Assembly (NCBI RefSeq): GCF_040807025.1
Contig: NC_090943.1
Location: forward strand, 24,829,213-24,893,212
Reading direction: 5' to 3'
Origin: Struthio camelus
Taxonomy: Eukaryota > Chordata > Aves > Struthioniformes > Struthionidae
Length of the DNA stretch: 64,000 nt
The notes below the pieces were generated by a model that saw only the letters and a list, made by a program, of their open reading frames with translations, searched no databases and was not told where the DNA came from. The translations under genes and the position numbers were made by a program. Below, piece after piece: positions 28,591 through 39,822 of this stretch. How positions within the stretch are numbered: the stretch's first letter is position 1; each line of letters starts with the position of its first letter.

Positions 28591-31500
28591 AGAAATCTCT
28601 CGCAGGATAACAATCCCTGGGGTTAGACATCTTTCTGTCCTTCTTATTTATACTTTGAAGCATGAGGGCTTACATTTATCATACGTTCAGTAGCATTAAA
28701 AGTATGTATTCACTATGCATGTAAATATCTAATCTTTTTTAATGCTGCATATAGCACATGGCTCTTGCTAATACAGGTACCAGCATGGGGAAGTAGATGC
28801 TTCATTGCAAAAGGTAAGGGGTGAAATAGAACAGGTAGGCTACGAGCTTAATTTTAAAACACAGCTGAATGTCAGAGTGCAGGAGGGAGAGCAGGCCAGT
28901 GTTTCAGAGTGCTTCTCCCCCAGTCTGAATCTTGCAGCCAACAAGGCCAGCAGCCAGTAGGAGACCAGCAAGGCTACAACTCACTAAGTGCGGTGTGCAG
29001 TGGTAGACTAAAAGTAAATGTAAAGTGGAGGGAGAAACGATAAAGATCAGAGACATTATCTCATATTGAAGCAAGTGTGCAACATATGGAATCACAAGCT
29101 CATTTCATTCCCTACCTCTTTCTACCTATTCTGATGTTAGCTTTTACAAATATGTAAGTATGCTTTTGGTGCATTTGTTCAGTTTATTTTGAGTCTGCCT
29201 TCTCTTACCCTTGCATCTCATTCAGGATTGAAGAAGGCAGTATTTAAGTTCTCAGCAGAAAGAGCAGTCAAAAAAAAAAAAAAAACAAAAAAAGAGTCGT
29301 GAAATTGTTCTAGTGGGCACGTGTGCAGAGCAAAATATAAGCATGTTTGTTTGCTCCATAACCTTTTTTGTTAATATTAGGAAAAAGGGAAACACTAAAG
29401 CACTTTTTTTGTAACTAAATTACTTTCAAATTGGATCACTTTTGTGTCCCATTTACAAAAAGCTTACAGTAAAATTTTTATTATTATTACTTATAATACT
29501 GAATCCATTTTAACTTTTAAAGGCATTGAACACAATGTGGTATGTAAAGGTAGGAGAAGTCCTACAAATGCTTGAAAATTTCTGACACCGTTCTTTGGAA
29601 ATGTTTAATACTCAGAACAGACAGACTAATCAGATGATGTCAATACTCTGACTGTTATGTTATATATCATTGGCTCACTTGATGTAATTAATGCATACCA
29701 CTGGTCAGGTAAACAAGTCCAGATTAAGCCTAGCTGCTTGGGGGACTGCATCTGTGACTGTCTGGCTTAATTAAATCAAAAAAACAAAGGGGAGAAGGGT
29801 ATGGCCCTGGCTTGGGGTGGTAGGACACATTTACTCCATTACAGAGTTCTTCTGGAACAACCACAGGACGCTGACTGAGCAAGTGTCTGGTATCCAGTAG
29901 GGATGGTGGGTAATAAATGGCAAACTGTATATTCATAGGTCAGCAGCCATCGGTAGCCGTGGATTTTGAGCAACATGTTGTCCTTGAGATCTTCTGACGT
30001 GGTTTGTAGCCGCAAGGTACTCTAATCAGTATAGTCTAAACTGACAGTAAAAGTTTAGTGTAAGTTTGCCCTCAGCTAATTACTTGCTCAATAGTGTTAT
30101 CCATGGGCCAGGAAGGGCTGGAAAGCACTGGTGTAGAGAGTGTTGTTAAGAGGTTTTCTCTGTACTGCTTTAAGCTGAAATAAGCGGTGCTGTGTTTTGT
30201 GAACGCTAACTGGTCACTGGGTTTCCCTCTCACCGTCCCTGAGACAGAACAAGACTACAAATGATTAACTAAGCTTAGGCGTACACAGGGTAACCACTCT
30301 AGCCGTTAAAACCGTTGTTTTGAGGGAGAGGGGTGAGGTTTTCATGTAGAAAAGATAACTGAAAGAAGAAATAAAGTGCTGTGGAAGGGACTATGAGAAA
30401 AGTGGGATATGTAGAGTATGTTCAAACTGTCTCATTGAATTCAGTCATCTCTGTACTTGGAAACTCTTCTACTTCGAACCATAATGTTCAGATCAACAAC
30501 CTAAGTAACGCCAATTCCACTGTTTCTGGATGGCTTAAATCTACTGTGGTAGATTAGGCAGCATTGGGTAAAGGTAGGTACACCTGGAAACACCTGTGCT
30601 CAGAACACGGTATCGTGCCTGTTGATTAAAGAACCATCTGATAAAAGCCATGTTTTTGTACATGGCCAAGTCCTTCAACAGTAAAATAGTGACAGCACAA
30701 TCTGGTAGTTCTGTTATTTAAGCATACACATGTAGGTAGAAAAAGAATTTTCTTTGAAGCAATTTGCTTCTAGTTCGCAAATAAAAAAGCAAAAATAAAA
30801 TCAGAGAAGTAACTAGAAGAAAAAAAATCATATATGTGCATATATACACAAATACATATTTTTAACTGTTTAAGGAAAAATATAAAAACAAGAAAGGATA
30901 CTTCAAGAGGATTGTCTGCTAAAGTGGAAACATCTAAGGAAAGCAACCTATAGGTTTGAGTAATTTGGGAAAGTCCTTTAAAAAGCCGCCCGAACAAATC
31001 CTCTGTTAACAAACCCTGGAACAGCAGAGAAGTTCCAGAAGATGTGAAGACTGATACTGGTATACCCATGACCAAAACAGGCACGTGGGATGACCCTGTT
31101 TAAAGTGGCTACAGTCCCAAATACACAAAAAAGAAAACTCTGCGGGGGTGGGGGACACTCACAGAAAAGGAGAGGTAACAAATAACAAGAACAGCAAACA
31201 TGATTCACAGAGAACAAATCTGGTCAGAAAATGCTAATGTAATGCTTTTATTTGTTATTAAAGGTAACTGAGTAATGACTTTTGTAAGACCTATGAATTT
31301 TGAACTGAACAGCTCTGGGGAACTGGGAGGCTTTTGCGGTAGTAAAGCATCTCTCTCTTCTGGGAGCCAGAGAGGTTAGCCTTGCCTCTCTGGGGAAATT
31401 GTCTCTCCCAGATCCTGACGCTATCAGTGCTCCATCTGACTCTTGCAGCTCAGCAAAATATATCAGGTGCTGCTGCTGCTGTCACTAGCACTGCATTAAA

Positions 31501-33159
31501 CTGCACTTTCCAGAGTGTTTGCCTGTCCCATCTACAAAACTTCTACAAAATAAACATCCATATGATATATCTGTGAAACTCACCTTAATTCTGTCTTAAT
31601 GCTAGGCGAGTTTACTAGTATCGCCACACAACTTTGTTCTAAAAAAGCAGAGTTGAGCTGCTTCATTAGCAAGCTGGAAAATTAAAACAAATGGGAAATA
31701 AAATACCAAAATATAAACTTGACTCTATTCCTGATACCAAAATACTTTTTCTGTCACTACTGAGGCATATCTTGCCTCAAGCTATCTTGAAACTCAACCC
31801 ATCTGTGCTGTATGCTACTTCTGAGTAAGTCCTTACAACTGGTTTGGGATGCTTCCTGGAACAACCGCCTGTCTCTCATATTGTTGTCGGTAGCTTGGCA
31901 TGTGAAACTGCTGAACATGAGTTTCCAGTGTCACACCTTCAATAAAAACTTCTAGTGCTTGCCTTCAAACAATGGAATACTGAGGACAGAGGCAATTTTT
32001 ATTTCCATGGGCACTAGTGACACCAACATCAGGATGCTAGCTGTAGTTCTCTTGTTTGTATTTTTAAGGGGATGTTGAAAAAAGTTAAGGCAGGTGAGGA
32101 AGACATCTACAGAAGTGATTTGGGATCTAGAGTGTATGCCTTACATTATTTAAACTTCTAAGATCTGTTATAAACCACACGCTAGACGTGCTGCCAGTTG
32201 ATGGTTAATCCAATAGGCAAGATCCGAAAAAGCCCTGTAGAGTCAAAGGAGTTAAGACATCCCTATCCCCGGTGTTTCTTGGCTAGTTTAGATGGCTCCC
32301 CACTTGGTAGCCTAGATGTCTTTCAAGCTCACTTTGGGCACTGAATTTTGAGTATTTTTAAGGCCCCATTTTGACTTTCAGATTTCACCATGTGAGTCAT
32401 CTAGAAACAAGTTAAACATTGCAACACAAAAGTCCATTTGGGGATTTCAGCCTATGTTCATATGCTAACATCCAAAATGGCTCAAAGCGTCTCAGAATTG
32501 CAGGCAAAGGTTAATTTGGGGTACTCAAGAGAAGGGCATGACTGTATCTGTCATAGAAAGTGGAGGAAATAGAACCTGGAAAGAGAGCTAGGACAGGCAA
32601 AGGTGCAAAAAGCTGGGATTTGTGGCAGTGCAGAGGATCTCCTATACACTGGTCTGTTACATGGTGGCTGACACTGGTGTGAGCAGCCAGGCAGAGCTAT
32701 GGCTGTAGTCTTTTCCTTGACCTTTCTCTTCTCCTTTCCCAGCAATTTGTTGCTGTAAGTGACTAGATATTCTGGCTACGTTTAGAAGCAAACTCGGACT
32801 CCATACTAAAACGCTGAAGACTCCACTGAAAATAAGCAACTTGCATTAATCCATCAAGTGCTGGAATTATTTAACTGATTTTATTGTACGCTGTTTAGTA
32901 TTCAGTGAAGTGTATCTGCTGATTAGGAATTCCGTTCTCCTTTGTCTATTCATTTTTTAGCTTTCTTGTAAAATTACTGTGCTTCTTTTTTAATCTTTAC
33001 AAAATGAAAGGCTATTATCTTCCTGATGCATCCAGGAAGGGGGCTTTTTATCAATTAACAAGACAGTGATTCATACCCTAACAAACACAGGCTCTTTACT
33101 TTTTAAGTTTACAATGAAACATATAGCTTTTGGTGATCTGCTTAGATTGAACAAGCCTG

Positions 33160-33370
33160 TGGGTTATGTCTGCATTACTTGTACAGAGGGGCACTGGGAG
33201 GTCCCAGACGCACCCACCTGCCATAACAGAGCCCTTGCAAGTAGAGATGCCTGCAGGCTACTGGCAGGCAGCCTGTGTGGGCATATTGGGTGCCACCCAT
33301 GCTGCTGACTGCGCTAATGGTATACTGGCAGCGTACTCAGCTACCTCAGCATGGCTGGGCATGTGGGGTC
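33160..33370. repeat. Possible non-autonomous DNA-transposon relic
   Basis: The sequence opens with 'gggttatgtctgcattac' and is locally GC-richer. It resembles the end of an old amniote MITE-like repeat that starts 'gggtatgtctacactgc'. A second stretch near 41,640-41,700 ('cacgtctgcactggggac') might be related. No intact terminal inverted repeats were found. Confidence 0.25.
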
Positions 33371-36129
33371 CTGAACTTGAGGGGTACCTTTTTTACACCT
33401 TGCTGCTGTATTTGGGGAAGACACGTATATATATGACAGCCAAAATCTATCAGGTAGTGCAACTACTGAAGAGTGTCTGAGGTTTATGGAATGAATTTAC
33501 ACCTTCTAGGGATCTGTCTGCTAACGTCAGAAACAGAGGAAACGACATTGGAGAAATCCTCGGTGCAAGAGGTGCATACCTCTCCCTTCTGATCAACTTC
33601 TCTGCTTGTGGTATAAGCAGAAGTCGCAGCTTTATGAAACTCAAAAGACAATTCAGTGCTGTTATTTGGCCTTGCAACAGTCAAATCTGGAGTATATTCT
33701 CAGTTGTGCCTCTTGGGAAGTAAGGTGTAATTGCCCTAAGTAGGGCTGTTAGAGTAGCCCTTCAGGGACGCTGTGAAGGCTCAAAGAGCGCAGCTCGGCA
33801 GCTATGCGCTTCCTGATCACGCTTCCAGGGAGGCCTTTGCACAGGGGCAGCAACCGAGAGCGAGACATTATTGTCCCTGTGTACGGCATGAAGAGTCAGA
33901 ATACGGCAATCCTAGCCGTCTCCAATATCCCCTACAGTTTTTTTCCGTAACTAACTACCAGGCTTCCCATACTCCGTTCTCCTCAATGTGTTGATGAAAA
34001 TTGTGGTAAAGAACAGAAGATGGCTTAAAACCACAGTCTGTCTAACAGAATGACTCAGTATCGGTCTTTAGTCATTGACATATTGTTCCTCACTTTCTCC
34101 TACACATTATTGGAAAAACATACAAATTAAAACTATTACTAACCACTAGGTTAACTCCTCTCCCTGCAGCTGTTCACCATTACCTTTTTTTGTTATTTAA
34201 AAGTATTTGGAATTGTGCCTATGTTCTGAGATTTCCTTTCCCTTACACAGGACAACTGACTGAAGTTAAGAAGTTCACTTCCAAAAGTCACTTCAAACTG
34301 TGGTAATGTGGTAGGCATGTTTCCCCTCTGAACTACAGCGATGGCTTCACGCTGTGAGGTCATACGTGGCCAAGTGTTAATTACACACTCCATCAGTTTT
34401 GCGATAGTCGAGGGTAGGCCACTTATCTATTTTTTTTTCTCTCTCCCTTTGCTCATTTATGGAAGATACACATCGCCTTAACAATTTAGCCATGTTCAGG
34501 AACAGAATTGGGTTTCACCTGTTTTTAAAGATAGGTAAGCTATGTCACCGTTTATTTGATTTGGAGTATGCTGGTTGAGTAGTTTCTAGCCTTGTTAATT
34601 TAGTGCCCTTGAATTTTTCAGTCATCACAGCTAGGATTTGAAAACTACCAAGACAGAAAATACCTGTCAGATAATGGAAGTTCAACATAGTTTGCAGGCA
34701 CAGAAAATTTGAATATGGTCATGAAAGGAGATACATCAGAATTTATCATGATAGGTCCTGCATTTGCTAAAACCATATTGCATTACCCATTCAGATACCT
34801 TGAAAACGGAAGTTTTCTTCACGTGGATGGAAATATCCATGGCAAGGAGATTTGCTTAGCTTCTCTTCTAACTTAATTGCTCCTCCTTAATTGCTCTGTC
34901 CTCAAATCATTCTAGGCAAAGCCACATGTTAGAATCCTATCAGCGCAGGTTTCACGCCCGTGGTAAAGTTCATGTTGTGAAGAAAAATTAAGACATATTA
35001 CACCTGTTTCCATGTCATCATAATTCTTCGTCACCTCATTATTTTGGGGTTTAAAATCATATAGTCGTTTTCAAAATTCAAATGGAAGGTGTAGGAGAAC
35101 ATGAGAGCACTCTTATTACCATGTTTATTCTAGCAACCCAGCAAAGGGGTAAAAGAGTGCACCCTGCCCAGGACACCACTGGAAAAGCACAGAGGAGAAG
35201 AAAGTTGCCAGGAAGAGCAAGAATTGCCAGAGAAAACTGGGGGCAGAATCAGGTAGTGAAAAGTCACTTCCTACTGCTTCAAGTTTCATTAGACTGGCTG
35301 TTAGATTTTACATTTACCTCATTGTCTTTCCCTCTGTCTTTTCATAACAAAGTGTGAGGGGCTCACACAAGTCCACCTGTGGCACACAACAAATATTAAG
35401 TGATTATTTAACAGTGCAAGGGTGGCACTTTCCGCCAGACTTCACTATACAACCAGGCTTAGAACAAGGGAGTCGGGAGGCAGCTTAGGAGAATCTTTGT
35501 AGTTGAAAGGCAGCTCACAGGATCTTTCCCCATTACCTCATTTGTCCTGCACTCTTCGAGAATCCTAGGTATTTGAATTACAAGTTCCTGCGGCAACTCG
35601 CATGTTTTAAAGGACCAAGTGCGATGGGACTCGGAGTGGCACAGAATTGGTGCTCGGTATGCACAGGTGCAGAGTTTGACTGAGAAGAGAGCAGCCAAGC
35701 AGCGCACAGCTGGAGGAACATCTAGCTGTCTCCTGCTTGGCCAGTGAGATCTTCTATTTGACATTACCTCTGCAGCATCTGGTAGAGCAAAACATGACAC
35801 AACCTGACTTCATAAATGGGGAAAAAAAGTCTTCCTCCCATGAAGTGACTTTCAAGAGGGTGGCAGGGATAAGGAGAAATTACAATGGGTGCATATTACT
35901 TTTACGTTTTAGTGCAATGTTTGCCAGCACTGCCAGACCATGCGTTCAAACATTCTGAATTTCACCTAGCAGTCTTGATACGACCATGGAAATCCCAGCA
36001 GTTCAACTAATTAATGCAAGTTTTTTTTTCTCCTTGTTTTCTTGGTCTTGAATTTTTAAGATTCGAACTCCCTTTTTTCTAGCATGGAACTTGTAGGAAA
36101 TAAACTTGGAAAATTACTGTAAAAATTTT

Positions 36130-36360
36130 GAGTTCTCACAGACACGTAGGGTTAGAAGCAGCCTCCTGTGCCATCACGTCTGGTACCACAGACAGGCACA
36201 GCGTGGAGTACTTTTAGCAAACTGATGCAGTAGCACAATAAAATGGTGGCGTTTTTGGCCTCTACAACTTCTCCTGTCAGGCTGTTCCAGGTTCTCAGAA
36301 GCGCGAGGCCTCTGAACTTCCAGCCTAAATTATTCCTGCCTGTTTGTTTGTTTTGGGGCC
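36130..36360 (-). repeat. CR1-type LINE relic upstream of NMT2
   Basis: On the + strand the order 'cacagacacgtagggttaga', 'acaacttctcctgtcagg', 'ctgttccaggttctcag' and 'ccagcctaaattattcctgc' mirrors the antisense 3' part of CR1 elements ('...cacagaatcatagggttggaagg...', '...ctgttccactgtct...', '...ccagcctaaatcttccc...'). It is much older than the CR1 in NMT2 intron 2. It ends about 0.6 kb before the NMT2 start codon, directly outside the CpG island. Confidence 0.55.
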
Positions 36361-36539
36361 AGCACCGTCCTTTAAGTTCAACAGTAACAAGCTCGGAGAT
36401 GGGACCTCAGGAGAGCACCAAGTGTTGCAAAAGCCGGTGGCTGCGCAGAGGAAAGGCCACGGAGGCGCCAACAGCATCTACCAGCAGCAACTTCGGTGGC
36501 ACAACGCAGCATGAAAACGAAAGGTAGGAAGTTGGCGAA

Positions 36540-37500
36540 AGGCACTCGCGTGCTGCTACGGGCTGCCGGCTGCAGCCCCACCGACTGACCGCGAGGCCTG
36601 GCTCGCCCACGGGCCCGTCCTGCCCACGCCGCCAACGCCGAGGGGAGCCCCAGCCCGCGGGCGGGCAGCTGAGGGCGGCTGGCGGCCGGCGGCACGTTCC
36701 CCCCCGGGGAGGGCGGCAGGGCCCGCAGGCCGCGCCGCGCAGCCCCCGCCCCGCCTCGCCGCCGCGGCCCGCAGGCGCCGGCGGGCGGCGGCCTCCCGCG
36801 GCTGCCGGTGCTGCTGCCCCGGCCGGCGCGGGCGGGGAGGACGGCCGCTAGAGGGGGCTCCCCCGGGCTGCCTCTGCCCGCGCCCCGCTTCCTTTCATAG
36901 GCTGCGGCGCCGCCCCCCGCCCTCCCTCCTTCCCCCGTGATGGCGGAGGACAGCGAGTCTGCGGCCAGCCAGCAGAGCCTGGAGCTGGATGACCAGGACA
37001 CCTGCGGCATCGACGGCGACAATGAGGAGGAGGCCGAGCACGCCAAGGGGTAGGGGGGCGCCCGGCGGGCTCGGCTCGCCTCGGCTCGGCTCGCCGCGGG
37101 CTGCGCCGCGGGGAACGCGGCGCTGCCGCGGCGGGGGCTGGGGCGGACGCGGCCATTGTGCGGGGCGAACCGAGCCGAGCCGAGCCGCGCCGCCGCAGAG
37201 AGCTCCGCGGCGGGCGGGCGGCAGGGCCAGGTGAGCGCAGCTCCTGTCAGGCGCAGGCCGCCTGCATGGCGGCGCGGCCGCTTCCCCGCCGCGTCTGCGC
37301 CTGTGCCGCCGCCGCCGCGGAGCGAGACCCCGCCGGCAGCCGCCCTCCGCCCGCCGTGCCCCGGCCCTTCCCTTTGCGGCCGCCCGGAGCCCGCCGGCCC
37401 CGGCAGCGGGCGGCCGGGCCGGGCCGGGCTGTGGCGGCGCCGCGGGGCCCGGAGTGCGGAGCGGGCGCTGTGGTCGCTCCCGGCGCACGAGCGGTAAACC
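36540..37500 (+). promoter_or_regulatory. CpG-island promoter of NMT2
   Basis: GC and CpG content rise abruptly at about 36,540 and stay very high through exon 1 into intron 1, in sharp contrast with the AT-rich surroundings. Visible motifs are an Sp1-type GC box CCCCGCCCC at 36,744-36,752, a partial CTCF-like CCGCTAGAGGGG at 36,845-36,856, and YY1-like GCCATTGTG/CATGGCGGC elements inside intron 1 (about 37,151 and 37,264). No TATA box is evident, as is usual for housekeeping CpG-island promoters. The transcription start is not determined. Confidence 0.85.
36940..37049 (+). CDS. NMT2: NMT2 exon 1 (coding part), N-terminus
   Basis: This is the start of N-myristoyltransferase 2, which transfers myristate from myristoyl-CoA to the N-terminal glycine of cytosolic proteins. 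The ATG at 36,940 has G at -3 and G at +4, and an in-frame TAG lies at 36,898-36,900, so the start is firm. The exon encodes M-A-E-D-S-E-S-A-A-S-Q-Q-S-L-E-L-D-D-Q-D, then T-C-G-I-D-G-D-N-E-E-E-A-E-H-A-K. This is almost identical to human NMT2 and differs from NMT1. Asp25, a reported caspase-3 cleavage site in human NMT2, is present (G-I-D-G-D). This acidic, flexible region precedes the catalytic domain. The exon ends within a Gly codon (GG|A) at the donor GTAGGG. Upstream transcribed sequence is 5' UTR of unknown length. Confidence 0.97.
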
Positions 37501-39784
37501 CTGGCTTTGCTGATTTACTTATTTACCGCGATTTCTCCGGGTTTTTTTTTTTTGTGTGTTTGGTTTGGTTTTGTTTTTTTAGTTTTGGATGCGAGTTTTC
37601 TTATTTCTCCCTTGCCCTTTCGGCAGCACGGCGGAGTCGGTCGCGGCGCTGGGGTGCGGGAGCGCGTGGGGCGCCCCCTCTGCCCGCGCGCTCCGCCGCT
37701 CCCGAGGGAGGGGCGCCCCCGGCTCGCCCCCTCCGCCGATCTCCCCGCTCCCAGACCTTTTCCGACGCGCTCTCTGGCCGTCTGTCATGCGCTACGTTAC
37801 GGTACCCCTCCTACGCAACGTCATCTATTGTCCAAAAGGAAATATTAGCTCTAAATCCACATGTTCTGGAGAGTTGAGCGTGTGTTTTGTCGAGACGTGA
37901 ACTACAGCAGATACTGGTGTTTTTGTTGTAGTCCCTTCTCTCCTCTCACTGCGCAGCTTAAATCTTCCCACGCTGCAGATCAGATTTCTCCTCTGGGTGC
38001 TTGGGAAGAAAAAAAGATAGGTGGCCCACGCGCGCGGGCCCCTTGCACCTGATTGACGTTCCAGCGTGTTCTGCCTGGCCCCAGCTGGGCGCAAGGAGCT
38101 TCCTCCGCAGTTTGGGGCCCTGCAGGGAGGGGAGCAGGGGGAACGTATTTTAAAAATTGACTTCATTTAAATTTACCTTTTTGCTTTTTGGATTAGAAAA
38201 TATGCTGGCAAAGAGAAAATGCTTTGTTGTCACAGCTAGGAGTGGCTCACGTAGCCTGAAGTAGAAATAGTTTAATTTGTAAACCACTACACACACATCT
38301 TCCCCATGAATTTCTGATTCGTTTGGCTGAGAGCATTTCTGAAGGTGATTGATGTTGGAGGATGCAGAATACTTGTAAGCTGCATGTCGACTCCTGCCCC
38401 TCGGATTTGCTTGGCAACAAGCAGCTCTGCATCTTAAACATGGTGAGGAAAAATCTGAGAGAGGTAGAAGGGCTGACTTGTTTGAAAAGTAGGAAAGGGA
38501 AAAACTTCCTCCGTTGCCACTCTCTCAGCACATTTTTGGCAAGCGTGCTAAAATAATTGTGTAAAAAAATTATTGTAATGTGAGGCTAGGCTATTGACAA
38601 AAGGGACAGGATAATTTTTAATTATCTTGGGGCTTTTGTTATATTTGTTTGCATAACTATGCCGCTGTTTGGCTTCCAAATTCATAAAAGAAACACCACT
38701 AAAAATAGTGAATGATTATTTATTGCTCTTCGTAGACGCCAACCTGACGTGCCTGGCCAGATTGTTTGATGGCTTGGTAATGGCTGTCTAGAATTCATTC
38801 CGATGTTATTCCTGCTCTGATTTCTTCTCCTGCTTGTTTTCGTGATCGAGCTGTAGTTGCCTTGTGCTGTATATCTGGTCTTGCGGCTGTGCACTCGGGC
38901 TGCTTTGACAGGGGGTGCAGAAGCAGTGTATAAGCTGCAGCAGTGGAACAAAGAATTGCACTTCAGCATGCTCTGCATCGTAGCTTGCCGTTGTGCTCCA
39001 AGTTAGGGCCCTAAGCTTTGTGGGACAACTAATGTGGCTATGGGCCATACGCTGCGCTCTCCAAAATTTGTTTTTGTTGAATATCCAAAATGTATTTTAA
39101 TGAGTATTTCAAAGAAGCCACTTTATTCATCTTGGAAATATCCAGCTTCTTATTCAAAGTAATGTACATGAAGTTTAGTGAAGTAAATGGTAGGTCATTC
39201 AAGTAGAAAAAAGCCTCTAAATATTAGACATCAGTTTCTTATCAGGCTTTGATCCATGGAGTCTAGTACTAATTACTGTTTTATTTTCTCATAATTTTTG
39301 AAGATCTGGTTTGTTACTCTTTATCTGCAGGCCAAAGCGTTTGAACAAATTTCATCAAATGAAAAGTCTTACATTACAGCAAACACAACAATATTTTAAG
39401 ATCTCTTCCAGATCTAGGAAATTAACTCATGGTAGTAGGAGCCCATGTTCCCTATTGTAATGTATTTATTTTTGCAGTAGCTTTAAAATTTGCTTTGAAT
39501 TTTCAGATTAGTTTTTATATAATTAAGTATTTCGTAAGCAGTCCTACAACTTAAAATTGTGACTGTGGCAATGACTTGTTAACTTCTGAATGGTCTGCAT
39601 TGCTGCTGATGAATATTTAATGTCATCCTATCTCAACTGCTACTTTCTTATAAGGAGGTAGACTGTGTTCTGCGTGTCAGTCTCTAGTAAGACTGGAAGG
39701 TGTATGAAGTTGCTCTGAAACTGTTTCTTGACATTTGAAATTGCACCTTTATAATACTAACCCCAAATAGATATGGTGTGTGTG

Positions 39785-39822
<38 letters not shown>

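Larger units (their letters stand above)
22850..36130. other. Intergenic region between FAM171A1 and NMT2
   Basis: About 13.3 kb without a recognisable gene on either strand. It holds alternative poly(A) hexamers for FAM171A1, an antisense MIR-like copy (about 23,430-23,600), L3-like and other old repeat fragments (25,010-25,115; 28,480-28,590), CTCF-like motifs near 25.8 kb, a 36-bp tandem duplication (27,745-27,816) and a possible DNA-transposon relic (33,160-33,370). ORFs here are short and unlike known proteins. Confidence 0.7.

Noticed and set aside
36378..37046. 222-codon minus-strand ORF over the NMT2 promoter and exon 1, plus several large ORFs in 36,850-37,880
   Set aside because: Stop codons are rare in such GC-rich DNA. 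The predicted proteins are low-complexity Ala/Arg/Pro/Gly, and the region is the CpG island and exon 1 of NMT2.
39789..39819. TA tract considered as a second notable palindrome
   Set aside because: A pure dinucleotide repeat is trivially self-complementary and lacks the distinct arms seen at 59,193.
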